A stretch of 64,000 nucleotides of DNA from Isochrysis galbana (taxonomy: Eukaryota > Haptophyta > Isochrysidales > Isochrysidaceae), in NCBI GenBank assembly GCA_018136815.1, contig CM030933.1:6478676-6542675 (forward strand), given 5' to 3'. Of this stretch, positions 1 to 10,238 are shown piece by piece (within the stretch, counting starts at the first letter, position 1; each line of letters opens with the position of its first letter). Under the pieces are notes generated by a model. It saw nothing but the letters and a program-made list of their open reading frames with translations, made no database searches and had not been told where the DNA came from. Made by a program: the position numbers and the translations under genes.

Positions 1-207
1 ATTATTCTCGACCCCCTTCCCCCCGCCACTGAGTCCCCCCCCCCCTTCCCCCCGCCGCCGAGTCCCCCTCCCCTCCCCGCCGAGCTCCCCCAACCCCTCG
101 CCTCCCCCTTCCTCCCCAGCCGCCGAGCCGTCCCCCATCCGCCCAGCGCCCCGGCCCCTCTACACGCCCAGCGCCCCAGCCCCCTCCTTCGCCTCGTTCT
201 CCCTGAC

Positions 208-1803
208 ATGACACCACCCCTCGTGCGCGCATGCGCACGAGAGGGCGACGATGTGCGAGCCATCGAGCTCCTGCTCGGACAGGGTCACGCGGGACGCCTC
301 GAGGAGAGCGCGGCAGGCGGAGGGTTGACAGCCCTCATGGCCGCGTGCAAGCAAGGCAACTTCTCGTGCGTTGAGCGCCTCCTGCACGCGGGTGCCCACG
401 CCGACGCGGTGGACGACAAGGGGTTCACCCCCCTTCTATGGGCCTGCAGATACCGACATGCGCCGTGTGTGGAGGTGCTGCTTCGTGCCAAGGCCGCGCT
501 CGAGCTGAGCCCACCAAGCGGGAAGACGGCCCTCTTGGTGGCATGCCTAGTGGGCAGCCACGAGTGCACACAGGCCCTGCTCCGGGCCAAAGCCGCGGTG
601 GACGCGAGCAGCGCCAAGGGGTACACTGCCTTGATGTTTGCTTGCGCACGGGGGCACCACCAAGTGCGCCATTTTGGCTTGTGCAACAAGGTATTCGGCT
701 TTAGCCCTGCCGAGCTCTGGCTCTTCGACCACAAGCATATCGCGGAGCTTGTTGAAGTATCGCGTCACTTCGCTCTGGCAATGCAGGGAGGAAGCGCTCG
801 CGCCAACGATGCACATTGCAGCATATTGAACAGCGTGGGTGGCCGGGGGTACCACCCGCCTCGCTCCTCTTCGCGGGCTGACTTCACTCCCGCTCCTGGC
901 TACGGATACTCGGAGGACCCCCACACTCCGCCGGTGCCTTTCACGCCAAGGCCCCACTTCACGCCTCGCCGCGAGGACACGAGCGCTCCGCCGCTGTCGA
1001 CCATGGGCCTCCGCGCCGTGCCGCTGACGTCGGCGCCAAAGCTCGAGCATCCACCCGACCCAGGATACGCCCCGGACGGCGAGCGTGACATCATCAACGC
1101 CGAGTGGATGAACCTCTTGGGCTATGAGGCCTTCCAAGTCGCCTCGCTCTACCGAGACTCGCCGCACTTCGAGCATATCCACCAAGTTCTCCAAAGTCCG
1201 GTCTCTCGGTCCGGCCAAGAGTGGCACTGTCGCGTCTTCTTCACCGCCACTTATATCCCTAGGTGGCTCGAATCCCGGTCCAAGTCCAAGTACAACCCTA
1301 ACTACCAGGCCCGCATTACCGAGCAGCTGTGTGGCCTCAAGTTCCCCAAGGACCTCAAATCCGACTCGACGGAGACCGCGGCCGCAGCCTGGGGTAGCTA
1401 CCGCCTCAAGTTCTCCATGAACCTCGAGAGGGCGCTCTCTGTCGGCTGCGACACCCGGGGCATTTTCGCCAACCTCCTGGCCGCCGCCTCCGGGCCTGAC
1501 ACGGGCAATGCAAGGTTCTCCGCCCTTCTCGACGAGATCATAGAGGACACCGCCCTCGCAGTCAATCCGCAGGCGCGCCATCGCGCGTGCCGCAGGAGAG
1601 GGGAGAGAGAGCGCGGAGAAGGGGGTGGGCGGAGCGAGAGCTCCGCTCACCGAAAAATTGGTAAGTCCCGCACCTGTTTACAGGATAAGTCGGGACAGAG
1701 TAGGCCGCCCACTCGGAGACACAGGAGGAAGGGGGGGAATGATCACCGGGGGGGGGCGCGGGCCACCGGACCATATCTAAGCCCTTCACCCCTATCCCCC
1801 TAG
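208..1803 (+). CDS. Ankyrin-repeat protein with a repeat-derived C-terminus
   Basis: ORF of 531 residues from ATG at 208. Residues about 1-150 form four ankyrin-type repeats (segments such as GLTALMAACKQGNFSCVERL, GFTPLLWACRYRHAPCVEVL, GYTALMFACARGHH), a fold that binds other proteins. Ankyrin character stops sharply near 660. Residues 150-450 are a different, Pro/Ser-rich then globular stretch (WMNLLGYEAF, HCRVFFTATY, FSALLDEIIED) that I do not recognise; gag-like protein from a retroelement is possible. The last 70 or so residues, from about 1565, are translated from a dispersed retroposon also found near 21990, 33200 and 38580. The natural C-terminus is therefore probably lost, or the real gene splices out earlier. 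The N-terminal ankyrin coding is credible; the full-length protein is not certain. Polypyrimidine DNA upstream (1-200) resembles that before other genes here. Confidence 0.55.
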   Translation: MTPPLVRACAREGDDVRAIELLLGQGHAGRLEESAAGGGLTALMAACKQGNFSCVERLLHAGAHADAVDDKGFTPLLWACRYRHAPCVEVLLRAKAALELSPPSGKTALLVACLVGSHECTQALLRAKAAVDASSAKGYTALMFACARGHHQVRHFGLCNKVFGFSPAELWLFDHKHIAELVEVSRHFALAMQGGSARANDAHCSILNSVGGRGYHPPRSSSRADFTPAPGYGYSEDPHTPPVPFTPRPHFTPRREDTSAPPLSTMGLRAVPLTSAPKLEHPPDPGYAPDGERDIINAEWMNLLGYEAFQVASLYRDSPHFEHIHQVLQSPVSRSGQEWHCRVFFTATYIPRWLESRSKSKYNPNYQARITEQLCGLKFPKDLKSDSTETAAAAWGSYRLKFSMNLERALSVGCDTRGIFANLLAAASGPDTGNARFSALLDEIIEDTALAVNPQARHRACRRRGERERGEGGGRSESSAHRKIGKSRTCLQDKSGQSRPPTRRHRRKGGNDHRGGARATGPYLSPSPLSP

Positions 1804-1965
1804 TAGTGCACGGGGGGAGTCGCCTTATGGCGGGGGGAGAAGGGCCGGGGGAGTGGGGGTGTAGAAAGTATGCTACGTGCTACATGTAGTAGGTAGTGGT
1901 TCCATTCGCCGCGAGTGCGGTAAGAATATTAGAAGGTTTTTTTAATATGGCTGTCCCTCCCGAAT
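1565..1965 (+). repeat. 3' part of the dispersed retroposon (alpha tail)
   Basis: Shares long stretches with 21990-22275, 25085-25300 and, reversed, 32844-33230. Landmarks in order are the GCGCGCCATCGCGCGTGCCG block, the 'aagtcccgcacctgtttacagg' region at 1660-1685, CCCCTAGTAGTGCAC near 1797, the hairpin CGCC-TTAT-GGCG at 1821-1832, and the end GTAAGAATATTAGAAGG followed by T-rich sequence at 1920-1950. No clear target duplication was found, so the copy is probably 5'-truncated. Confidence 0.7.
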
Positions 1966-2506
1966 GTAGGAGGGGTTTGGAACAAATATCGGAGGCCGCG
2001 GTGACAAAATGGGACCCTCCTCCACCCCTACAGCCTACAGATTGGGGGATGAGGGGTGGCGGCGGCGGGGCTTAGAAGCGTACCAACATAAGATAGAAAC
2101 ACAAAAGAGGAGAAGGTGAGAGGGGGGGGGGGGGCAGTGTGGCGGGGCGGGGGGCAAAGGGAGCGGGGGCAGCCGTAACGTAGAAAGTAGCAAACCCCAC
2201 TTTGAAGGGGTATCAAGTGAAAAAAGCACAAGGAACCTAGGGTACCAACCTCTTCATCGTAGTCGCCACGAGTGGTGGTAAGCAAAATGCAATGTGAACA
2301 TGCAGAGCTGCAGTCGGCGGATGTTTGAGTCAGACGATACTTCATTCGTATGAGTGTGTAAGAACGCCACCGGCGTCAAAAGCACCACGGTCGCTATGAG
2401 ATCTTGCCTTCTCCGTGGCCCATCTCCCCCTTCCCGCAGCTCTTTCCCAATCCATTCCATTGCCACTCCTTTCAGGCAAGGGGGGGAAAGAGAGAGAGGG
2501 GGTATG

Positions 2507-2747
2507 AGAGAGGGAAGAGTTGGGTGGAGAGAGAGAAGAAAGAGAGAGAGGGTGTGGTGCGAGAGAGGGAAGAGTTGGGTCGAGAGAGAGAAGAAAGAGA
2601 GAGAGGGTGTGGTGCGAGAGAGGGAAGAGTTGGGTAGAGAGAGAGAGAAAAGAGAGAGAGGGTGTGGTGCGAGAGAGGGAAGAGTTGGGTGGAGAGAGAG
2701 AAGAAAGAGAGAGAGGGTGTGGTGCGAGAGAGGGAAGAGTTGGGTGG
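2507..2747 (+). repeat. 55-bp purine-rich minisatellite, about 4.4 copies
   Basis: The marker AGAGTTGGGT recurs at exact 55-base steps (its TGGGT at 2521, 2576, 2631, 2686 and 2741). The unit is almost all A/G on this strand (GAGAGAGAAGAAAGAGAGAG...). As 55 is not a multiple of 3, an ORF across it changes frame in each unit, so translated repeats here are artefacts. It lies in the roughly 950-bp stretch between the ankyrin/retroposon region and the BMT2 gene; I see no gene there. Confidence 0.9.
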
Positions 2748-2915
2748 AGAGGGGGGGGGGGGGAGGGGCAGATTTAGGGACCCCCTCTGTCGCCAGCAGC
2801 CTCGTCAGTGGTGGTTGCGGTTTTTAAGGCAGTGACGGCGTGGAGGGTGAAGCTCAGGACCTGAGACCCTTGCCCGACAGGACAAATCGATGAAAGTCCG
2901 TTCAGAGCTACTATT

Positions 2916-4415
2916 TCATGCCCAATACCACCAACATGCCACACCAAGATTCTTTGGCAAATACTTGTGTCTCCATGAAGATCCAATTGTGGCGCGTCTT
3001 GTTCTCGCCAGTTGAAGGCGCCCGCGAGCTATTGGCCGAACAGAGTTCGATGACCGCGAGATCACCTTGCCATTTAGAGCCCGTGCATGTTCATGCTCTT
3101 TTGTCTCGTTTGCCTCGATCCTCTCTTCTGTAGTCCTAAAGATGGTGTGCCTCCATCCATCCCCCGTCCACTGCCATCCGGACGCTGCCTGCAGGGAAGG
3201 CTGGGTCGTGGCCGATGATCGTTGCGGGGCAAAGCTCCAGCCGCCGCCGACTGGTACACCCACACTAGGCTCCTGCGGAAGTGCTGCGAAATTCCATTGC
3301 CATTTGGCATAGTCCAGCCGTCCCTTGAACTTCTTGGCCACGTAATCTACAAGCAGGTCTTCTGATGTCTCAATAGCTGCATGCGATGGCATTTCCGCGT
3401 CCCTTTGAGCAGTCCTGGGAGAGCCATCTCGGCTTCTTGACGCCTCATTGTCAGAGGGGGCATCAGCGATATGGCCCTCTCCTTGTTGCAACAGAAACTC
3501 CTCGCGAGCCATCTGTTGCTCGCGCTTGCCGCGGCTGAGGACCTCTGGAATATAAGAGCGGGCGATCCGCACGCCAAAGCCGAGGTGACCGCCCACATCG
3601 ACGTCAAATTCTGCACCACGCGACTTGCGACGCGTTACATGTGTGGAACGCATGTCATGCCTTGTTTTTTGAAATCGCAGAGCCGCTTTCTCGTCAGGAA
3701 GTCCGGCGATGCACTCAAAGTACACAAGCTTGTTGGACTCGGGGGCCTTTTGTGTCATGTCAGGAAGTAAGCCGACGGCACGCAGACAGTCGAGGAACGA
3801 GTCGTGCGTCAACGTGCGAGAATGCGCAAGGCAGGAGCGTGGAAGGACGACGAACGCCACTCCGCCCTCCCGCAGCTGTGACCGCATGCTGATGAGGAAG
3901 TCGAAACGCATCCTGGCATCTGGCACGCAGTTGAGGACCATGGAGCAGACGAGTGCATCGTAGGGCCGCGAGAGGCCTGTCGTCACGTCGATCTCGCCTC
4001 CGTGCGGCAGCTTCAGGAAGTCTTGTTCTTCGATCATTGGGTCCTGCGAGTTGAGGTCGATCGCTCGTACACGCAGGCCTGGCGTGCGGAGCAGCTGGGT
4101 GTTGATGGCGCCGATCTCGAGAACACGGGGTTCTTCTTCTCCTATCCCTGCAATCCCCCGTGCGCGCAGCCGCCTCGCCGCCCACCGGCTCGTCGAGTGG
4201 AGCGCCGTGTTGAAGACGGACGCGCGCTGGTATGCATCGACGCCTCCCATCGCATCAAGCTCTGCAGTGCACTGCTCGCGTTCTTCGGGCGAGACGGCGC
4301 GGTGGAGGCGCTCAGTGATTCGGTGGTACTCACTTGTCAACCGGCGTGCGTGCTTGCGGCTCTTCACAGCCGGGGGCGGCGGGACGATGGCCGGCGGACG
4401 AGGGCGACGCCCCAT
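2916..4415 (-). CDS. BMT2: BMT2-family rRNA (adenine-N1) methyltransferase
   Basis: SAM-dependent methyltransferase of 499 residues. In yeast the family methylates N1 of an adenine in 25S rRNA in the nucleolus. I chose ATG 4415 (MGRRPRPP); the ORF upstream of it reads into a retroposon. A basic, proline-rich N-terminus is followed by the Rossmann core. Visible family marks are VLEIGAINTQLL (SAM-binding), IDLNSQDPMIEEQDFL (the hallmark IDLNSQ...QDF motif), YDALVCSMVLNCVPDA and FVVLPRSCLAHSR. Yeast Bmt2 ends soon after the equivalent of LVYFECIA. Here about 240 more residues follow, Trp-rich near WQWNFAALP and WQWTGDGWR, unrecognised and perhaps partly mis-spliced at the 3' end (the last 40 or so residues look non-coding). 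The rRNA methylation role is inferred from family; the core assignment is firm. Confidence 0.8.
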   Translation of the reverse strand: MGRRPRPPAIVPPPPAVKSRKHARRLTSEYHRITERLHRAVSPEEREQCTAELDAMGGVDAYQRASVFNTALHSTSRWAARRLRARGIAGIGEEEPRVLEIGAINTQLLRTPGLRVRAIDLNSQDPMIEEQDFLKLPHGGEIDVTTGLSRPYDALVCSMVLNCVPDARMRFDFLISMRSQLREGGVAFVVLPRSCLAHSRTLTHDSFLDCLRAVGLLPDMTQKAPESNKLVYFECIAGLPDEKAALRFQKTRHDMRSTHVTRRKSRGAEFDVDVGGHLGFGVRIARSYIPEVLSRGKREQQMAREEFLLQQGEGHIADAPSDNEASRSRDGSPRTAQRDAEMPSHAAIETSEDLLVDYVAKKFKGRLDYAKWQWNFAALPQEPSVGVPVGGGWSFAPQRSSATTQPSLQAASGWQWTGDGWRHTIFRTTEERIEANETKEHEHARALNGKVISRSSNSVRPIARGRLQLARTRRATIGSSWRHKYLPKNLGVACWWYWA

Positions 4416-4539
4416 CGCCCGCCACGACGCGCGCGACGGGGAAAGCTGGGGTGGAGGGCGGGGAAGGGAGAGAGGCAGGGAGCACAGATCGTAGAGGTAC
4501 AAAAAAAATAGGGCTGGATTTTCTTGTCGTAGCAGAATA

Positions 4540-5467
4540 ATAATAATAAAACAACTGAGCGTTAGTACCACTACTCCCACTAGCCCGGTACTATCACGAC
4601 ACCCCTCAGCGCACTTGCCCGCATGCCTTGGAGTGATGATACAGACACATACACATATGCATCCCTACAAATCTCCCCCCTCGCAAACCCCCGGCTCCCA
4701 TTATAACTCCCCGCAAGTTACAATGGGGGAAAACCCAGTGGGGCGGACCGACCTACGTCGGGCGACCCACCGGGGAAAAACACCGGGGGGGGGGGAGGGA
4801 CCTCTCGTCGAGAAGCAGAACGGCCCTTACAGCTCGCGCCGCGAGCAATCCTCGAAGAAATAAATGATTGCGCCCCCCGATACCTGCCACAGGGACGTCT
4901 TGAGCCACTCCCTTCTTCTCCCCCTCCTGTCGCCAGCCGCCCCCCTTCGCCCGTTTGCTAACGCAAACGGGGCCCGTTTCTTACCGCACTCCATCGGGGG
5001 GGGTGCAAATCCCCCCCTCTCCCTCTCTCCATTCTCCTCCACCCCTCTCCCTGCGGCGCGTCGCCATGCGGCGCGCCACGGCCTGCTCTCAGAGGGCCTT
5101 TGGGAGCTCCCAGAGGGCCAGCCAGGGCAGCTCAGGGGGCAGTGGAGGCTGGGGCTCAGCCCCTGCCCCCCCCTGCCTCTCCCACGCTTGCCTCGCTGGC
5201 CATGGGAGCCGCCCAGAGGCATCTGTCTGCCTGGCGACCAGGGAAGGGGGGGGGTCAGCTCGAGGGCAGGCCCACGCAGGGCGTGGGAGTGCGAATCACG
5301 GCCCGCGCCCACTAGCCACTAGGGGTCTGGGCCAGTGTGATGATTGCCCAGCCCCTGCCAAAGGGCAGGGGCTGTGGTTGATTGTACGGGCCCACCCCTG
5401 GGGGTGTCCGCGATGGAGAGGGGGGGGCGCGAGGCCCCCATTGACCCCTACTTATAAAAGTAGGTTG
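4540..5467 (-). mobile_element. Full-length retroposon (gamma tail) with 16-bp target duplication
   Basis: The 16-base sequence TTGTCGTAGCAGAATA stands at both edges (4524-4539 and 5468-5483), the signature of one insertion. On the reverse strand the 5' end is a hairpin, CTACTT-TTATA-AGTAG, near 5450-5465. A GC-rich 5' module (about 5050-5450) is related to the modules at 33200-33590 and 53250-53650. The gamma 3' module (4545-5010) is also found at 41312-41775 on the other strand. The end is a (TTA)n-type tail at 4540-4550. Length is 928 bp with no convincing ORF, so it is probably non-autonomous. Long target duplication, variable 5' truncation in other copies and an AT-rich tail point to target-primed reverse transcription (LINE/SINE). 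Confidence 0.8.
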
Positions 5468-5483
5468 TTGTCGTAGCAGAATA

Positions 5484-6240
5484 CCCCTCGTTGCCAAAAA
5501 TATGACATTGATAAAGTCTGGGGTTTCGCTCTTTTCCCCGCCCCTCCGGCACTCTCAGCCCCTCCCCCCCTGCCGAGGCTCCAGCTGCCTGACCGATCGA
5601 GGTGGTGTGGGACGGCGGTGTGAGCGATGAGTCATCTACAGTGCGTACTGCGTGGTGCGAGAGTGAGAGTGAAGGCGTGACGTGAGGCAAGTAAGTGCAC
5701 GTAGCGGCGGGCTCGTGGTGGGCGGCAATGCAGCTAAAAGTGCAGCCCTACACGTGTGAGTGCGATGTGCAGCCGGCGGCACGTGTGTAGTGTTGCTGGA
5801 CTCATGCTGTTGTGTCCCTCCTCGCGCCCTCGCGGGCTGTGTCATTTGATGTTTATGCCTCGCATGAAGGGCCTCACTAAAAATATACCGGGAGGGGGGC
5901 CCGACTGTATTTCGCGCTCCGCCTTCGAAGGCCCGAAATTCGGTAATTTTCGAAATTTTCGCTGGATAACCCCCAATTTTTTTCGCTGATCCATCTCACC
6001 GGAACCCTTAGGGAGCTTGTTTAGCCCTTCAATCTCCCATTGTAGCTGGTGCCATCCGCACCCCCATAGTGAGTGACCGGGCTATCTGAGTGGGGGTGCG
6101 CGCATTCGGCATGTCAGCTTGCCGGAAGGAAGGGCTGGATAGCTGGGGCGGGAGTTTATCCTGTAAAAGGGAGAAATGGGTGGGACGATGCGTACAAATA
6201 GGTTGCCGCGTCAAGCTTCCGAATTTGTGCTCAAAGGGCC
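5484..6240. other. Intergenic, no gene seen
   Basis: Only short, biased ORFs occur. No similarity to a known family is apparent. GC falls towards 5900-6000. Confidence 0.6.
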
Positions 6241-6402
6241 CACGGGTGCTCTCATCTTCTATTGTAAGCGTCGCTTTCAACGTTTGGTTTCTCGGTTATC
6301 TTTGGTTTCTCTCGTCTCGTCGCTCTAATTCTGGATTTCTTCTATTTTCGGTTGCTTTGTTCTCTTTCCATGCCGCTCGTCGGGACGACTCGAATTTAGT
6401 CG

Positions 6403-7097
6403 GGGAGTGTCGTATTCCATACGATGACAGACTTTTACTTATAACCTGTGGGTTATTTTTAAGCCTCAAGGTCTCGTCGATTGGTATATACCGCCTCTTC
6501 TCTTACTTTCTCTCGATGTCATCAAATGTTCCATGACCGTCTTTCGTCTTCTCTCGTCCATCGATTGTAGCTCCCCCAGCGAGGTCTGCCCTCGTTGTGC
6601 TGACCCCTCTGTCGCATGTCTGCGCGTTGCCGAATTGCCCTGGTGCCGACGCCTGGCCGTCCGTCCAGGTGTGGTTAGTTTTCGCCCTGTTTGGTTTAGT
6701 TTGTGTGGTTCTGTGCCCAGAGACTTTTTGAGTCCTTGTGTTGTAGTCTCCCGTGCCTACCTCGGACCTAAGAAGCTCTCATTCTCATTCTCTCTCTTCC
6801 ACTAGCTCGCTAGCTAGCCTCGTCTCTACTCTCCGACGCCACCCGTCGCAATCCTCCGACCTGCAGTCTACCTCATCGCTCGTAGCGCTCGATGGCAGAC
6901 ACTCTCAGACCCGACTCTTACTATGATCTATCAGACATTTTCCCGCCAGCAACAATCAACGAACCTTCTACGACCGCGTCAGCTGCCGGCTCAATCGAAC
7001 GGCCCTCAGCCTATGAGCCTGTAGTCATCGCGTGTTCGACAGGCACGACGTGGTCCACGACGCAGTCAACGTCGAAGGTGCGAGGGAGAGTGTTATA
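6403..7097 (+). mobile_element. LTR-retroelement leader and gag start, family 2
   Basis: About 6403-6840 matches, reversed, 38930-39390. Downstream is a gag-like start, MADTLRPDSYYDLSDIFP, at 6892. The reversed copy encodes nearly the same start (38880 downward), so the reading frame is conserved between copies. The frame stops at 7098, so this is a truncated fragment. Protein identity as gag is inferred from position and from matching copies, not from a capsid motif. Confidence 0.5.
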
Positions 7098-7099
7098 GG

Positions 7100-8055
7100 G
7101 TTATAATCGGACAAAATATTTGAAAGCGTCAAAATTTTGATCAAAATTTAGGTGCCCAACCCTCAAATTTTGACAACAAAATTTGGGCCCTTACAAAACA
7201 AAACTTACGTCAAAGCCAATCCGGCAGTGGTCCAAGATAATGTGCCACCATGGCCTCGCGACTCCCTCTCTCTCCCGGTCCACCAGAGCCCCTACTCCTC
7301 TCGCCTCGCGCTATTGTCAGACTTTTGTACATACAACCGTTTTGGGCCCGCTCCACCTGCTGCGACGGTCGTGTGAGAACGACGCGTGCGCGACGGAGCA
7401 ACGCTGGCAGGGCAGTGTGCAGTGTGCCTGCGGTTCTGTCTCACCTGTGGGAGCCCTGTGGCAGCCCGCATAGTGGCTAGGCCAGATGTGTCGGATCAGC
7501 CCGATGAAAGCGGGAGTCCTGCCGACACTTTCCAAAAATAGAACGTCAAACTTTTGGCAGGAGTACCTCACCATGCGCTCCAACGCACCCCGCGTATTAT
7601 TTATATCCCGGACTTGTACTATACTATGGATGATATTTTACTTCGAAACCCACTCAGGCAGCCGCGGCGGCGACGTAGCGGGGGGACAAGGGGGTACAGC
7701 AGCTGCGAGGTGGGGCGGGAGATATGAACTAGGGCGGTGGGGGGGGGGGCGAGCAGGAGGGCAGGAGGAGGGGGTGGAAGGTTCTCCTTGGAGATCCGCC
7801 CCAGATCTGATGAGGGGTGAGGGGGACAGCGTGCGGGGGCCGCCTGGGGGGGGAGGGGAGATCATGGGAGGTGCGGAGAAGATAGGAGTAGCGCTCGGCG
7901 TGCTGCTGCTGCTGCTATGGGACCCCCCCGCCCCCCGCCCCCCCCCCCCCCCCCCCCCATCCCTCTACTCTACCCCCCCCCCGCCCCCCCCCCCCCCGGA
8001 CTCGGCTTGTACCCTGAGTGAGCACTCCTATCCTCGCATCCTCACCTCCTCTTCC
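7100..8055. other. Intergenic, G/C homopolymers and (CTG)n
   Basis: Contains poly-G and poly-C runs at 7730-7750 and 7920-8000 and a short CTG run at 7900-7917. ORFs here are compositionally biased and unsupported. Confidence 0.6.
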
Positions 8056-8060
8056 TCGTG

Positions 8061-8680
8061 ATGTACGCCAACTTTCACCTCAAGCAGGACGGCGCGGACA
8101 AGCTGCACATGATGCAGGTCGATCTTGGCCTCGCTCCGTCACAGCCCGAGGAGGTCTCGCCGCGTGAGGTCTTCTCCCATCAGCTGGACTCCAGTGAAAG
8201 GGTGATGAACACGCTCTCTGAGTGGTATGCCATGCAAGCTGCCGCTGATGACCAGGAGCTGGCATGCCCACGGCCTCTCGTCCGCATCAACGAGTCGTAC
8301 CTCTCCCACCCGACGTCTGCGAGGAGTCGTGCAGCATTGGACGATCCCCTCTTCCACTACTATGAGGCGCAGATCAAGCGGAGCATGTCGCAGTCAAAGA
8401 TGCGCCAGAATATGGTTGAATGCAAGGTGGATGAGAAGGTGGTGGACCCGTACGCCACTTCCATCTTTCTCGATATCATCCACGTATAATGCGTGGGTAT
8501 CAATCTGTTTCTGTTCGTAATCGCGGATCGCGCCATTCTGAGTGACGGTTTGCACATACGATTCAGATCAAGTGGAGCATGTCTCAATCAAAGATGCGAC
8601 AGAACATGGTCGAATGCATGGTGGACGAGAATGTGGTGAACCCGTACGCCACCTCCATATTTCTCGACATCATCCATGTA
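8061..8680 (+). CDS. Unrecognised gene with a tandemly duplicated exon
   Basis: ATG 8061 opens a clean ORF (to a stop just after 8486) with balanced composition, reading MYANFHLKQDGADKLHMMQV and later YYEAQIKRSMSQSKMRQNMV. I do not recognise the family. The final segment, ATC AAG ... ATC CAC (8373-8483), recurs at 8567-8677 preceded by a splice-acceptor-like ATTCAG and followed by GTAGGA. The first copy is likewise followed by GTATAA. Over about 38 codons I count 14 base differences, 10 of them silent, so both copies look to have evolved as protein-coding sequence. A likely model is two phase-0 exons, used together or alternatively. Downstream exons were not found, so the 3' end is open. The flanking sequence 8499-8566 is also duplicated at 8690-8757 (unit about 193 bp). 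Confidence 0.5.
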
Positions 8681-8759
8681 GGAGGCTTGAGTATTTGTTT
8701 CTGTCCGAGATTGCGGGCCACGCCATTCTGAGTGACGGTTTGCATGTACGATTCGATCT

Positions 8760-10238
8760 CATGCAGTCTGTTCTGCTCGGCGCGAGCTGTTCCGAGTCAC
8801 TCGAAGAAGTACCTCTTCAGTCAGTGAGATCCATACATCGAAGGTCATGCATATGATTCGATCTTGCGTTACCTAATCGATCTGTGAGAGATGGATTGCC
8901 ATGTTTGTCCGCAGCAAGACCTGTCTGCTGCCACCCCGCCAATCTGCTGATCGTCAATGTGATGGCTTGCATGTACGATTCGATCTCATGCCGCCCTCAC
9001 TTGAGTTAAGCTATGTACAGGTATCATGAATGCCTCTCCTCGCATCAAGACAGACAGCACGTCGAGGGCCACACATATGATTTGATCTTGTATGGCCTAG
9101 AGAGGAATACTTACTGCTGTTGTTGGTACTTGTAAAAAGAGCAATTTAAAATGTCTTAGCAAATATCAATGGCATCCTTGCTATTTGCTATGGGGCGAGG
9201 AGAGACATTTAAAAAGCATTTTAAAAGTCTCGGCTAGCGCGTGGCCTTGGACCTCTAACTAGCAGCCACAGCCTTATTCTTATTCTTGCTTCTCTCCCCT
9301 CCCAACCAGCCTTCAGTCTTGCGGCGTCTCCCCTCTCCCCTCTCCCCTCGTGCGCAGCTTAAGCTCAAGCTTAGGGATTTGGGTTGTGGGGGTGGCGGGA
9401 TTCGACGGGGTGTTCCGGTCCCTAGTGCCCGGGTCCTCTCTCCCCTCCTGTGCCGCTAGGTGGCCGGTATGTTCTGAAGGGTCACGAGGAGAGACATTTA
9501 TCCTGCACATCACAGTGTTTCTTCCAAGAACAGGCACAGGCTGTTTTTTTTTGGCAAGTGTGCTGTGTGCTGTGTGCTTGGTGCTTGGAAGCAGAATCGG
9601 GTCCTACTGTCACCGTGTTTCACATGTGAAGTCTTCCCACCCCTTTGCTTCCCCCATTCTGTTCACCGGTACTCTCCGCCCTCTCGCTGCTTCGTTGCCG
9701 TTCACCCGCGAGTACGAAAGCCCGCTGTCGTTGACCGGCCTGAACAGATATGTAGTAAATACTACCAGCACAAAGTACAAAGCAGTCTTCACTGTGAGTC
9801 TGTGAGTCTCTCTGTGTGTGCCAGTTTGGCGCCAAATCCGTCGAGCGTGCGTGTGGATTGTGCTCCGCGCGTGCTGGTTTGCTCAATACGTTGGTTGGTT
9901 CTCTCTCTTCCAGTGTTTGGTTGCTGCGTTCCTTTACCCTTTCTCCCTTCCTCTCTCTTCTCAATCTCTCTCACGCACTTGCTGTCTCGAGAGCAAGAAC
10001 GAGAGGACAGAGAGAGCGACGAGACGAAAGAAAGGACGACAACAGAGGGGGCGGGAGGGGGAGAAGGGGAAGAAGACGGGGGAAGGGCAGGGGGAGAGAG
10101 CAGAGCAGAGCAGCCGGCGAGCGAGAGGGTCCGCCCGAGCCCTCTCGCACCGCTGCCTCTCAGCGCCCCTCTCTGCCTCTCTCTCACCCTCGCAAATCGT
10201 TTGGAGGCCTCACACACACTCTCTCTCATCCGTGCAGC
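8760..10238. other. Intergenic and MCM9 upstream region
   Basis: No supported gene. The motif TTGCATGTACGATTCGATCT (8742 and 8967) and related words echo the duplicated-exon unit, suggesting a decayed further copy. From about 9900 to 10230 the DNA turns into CT-rich and GA-rich blocks leading to the MCM9 start. Confidence 0.55.
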
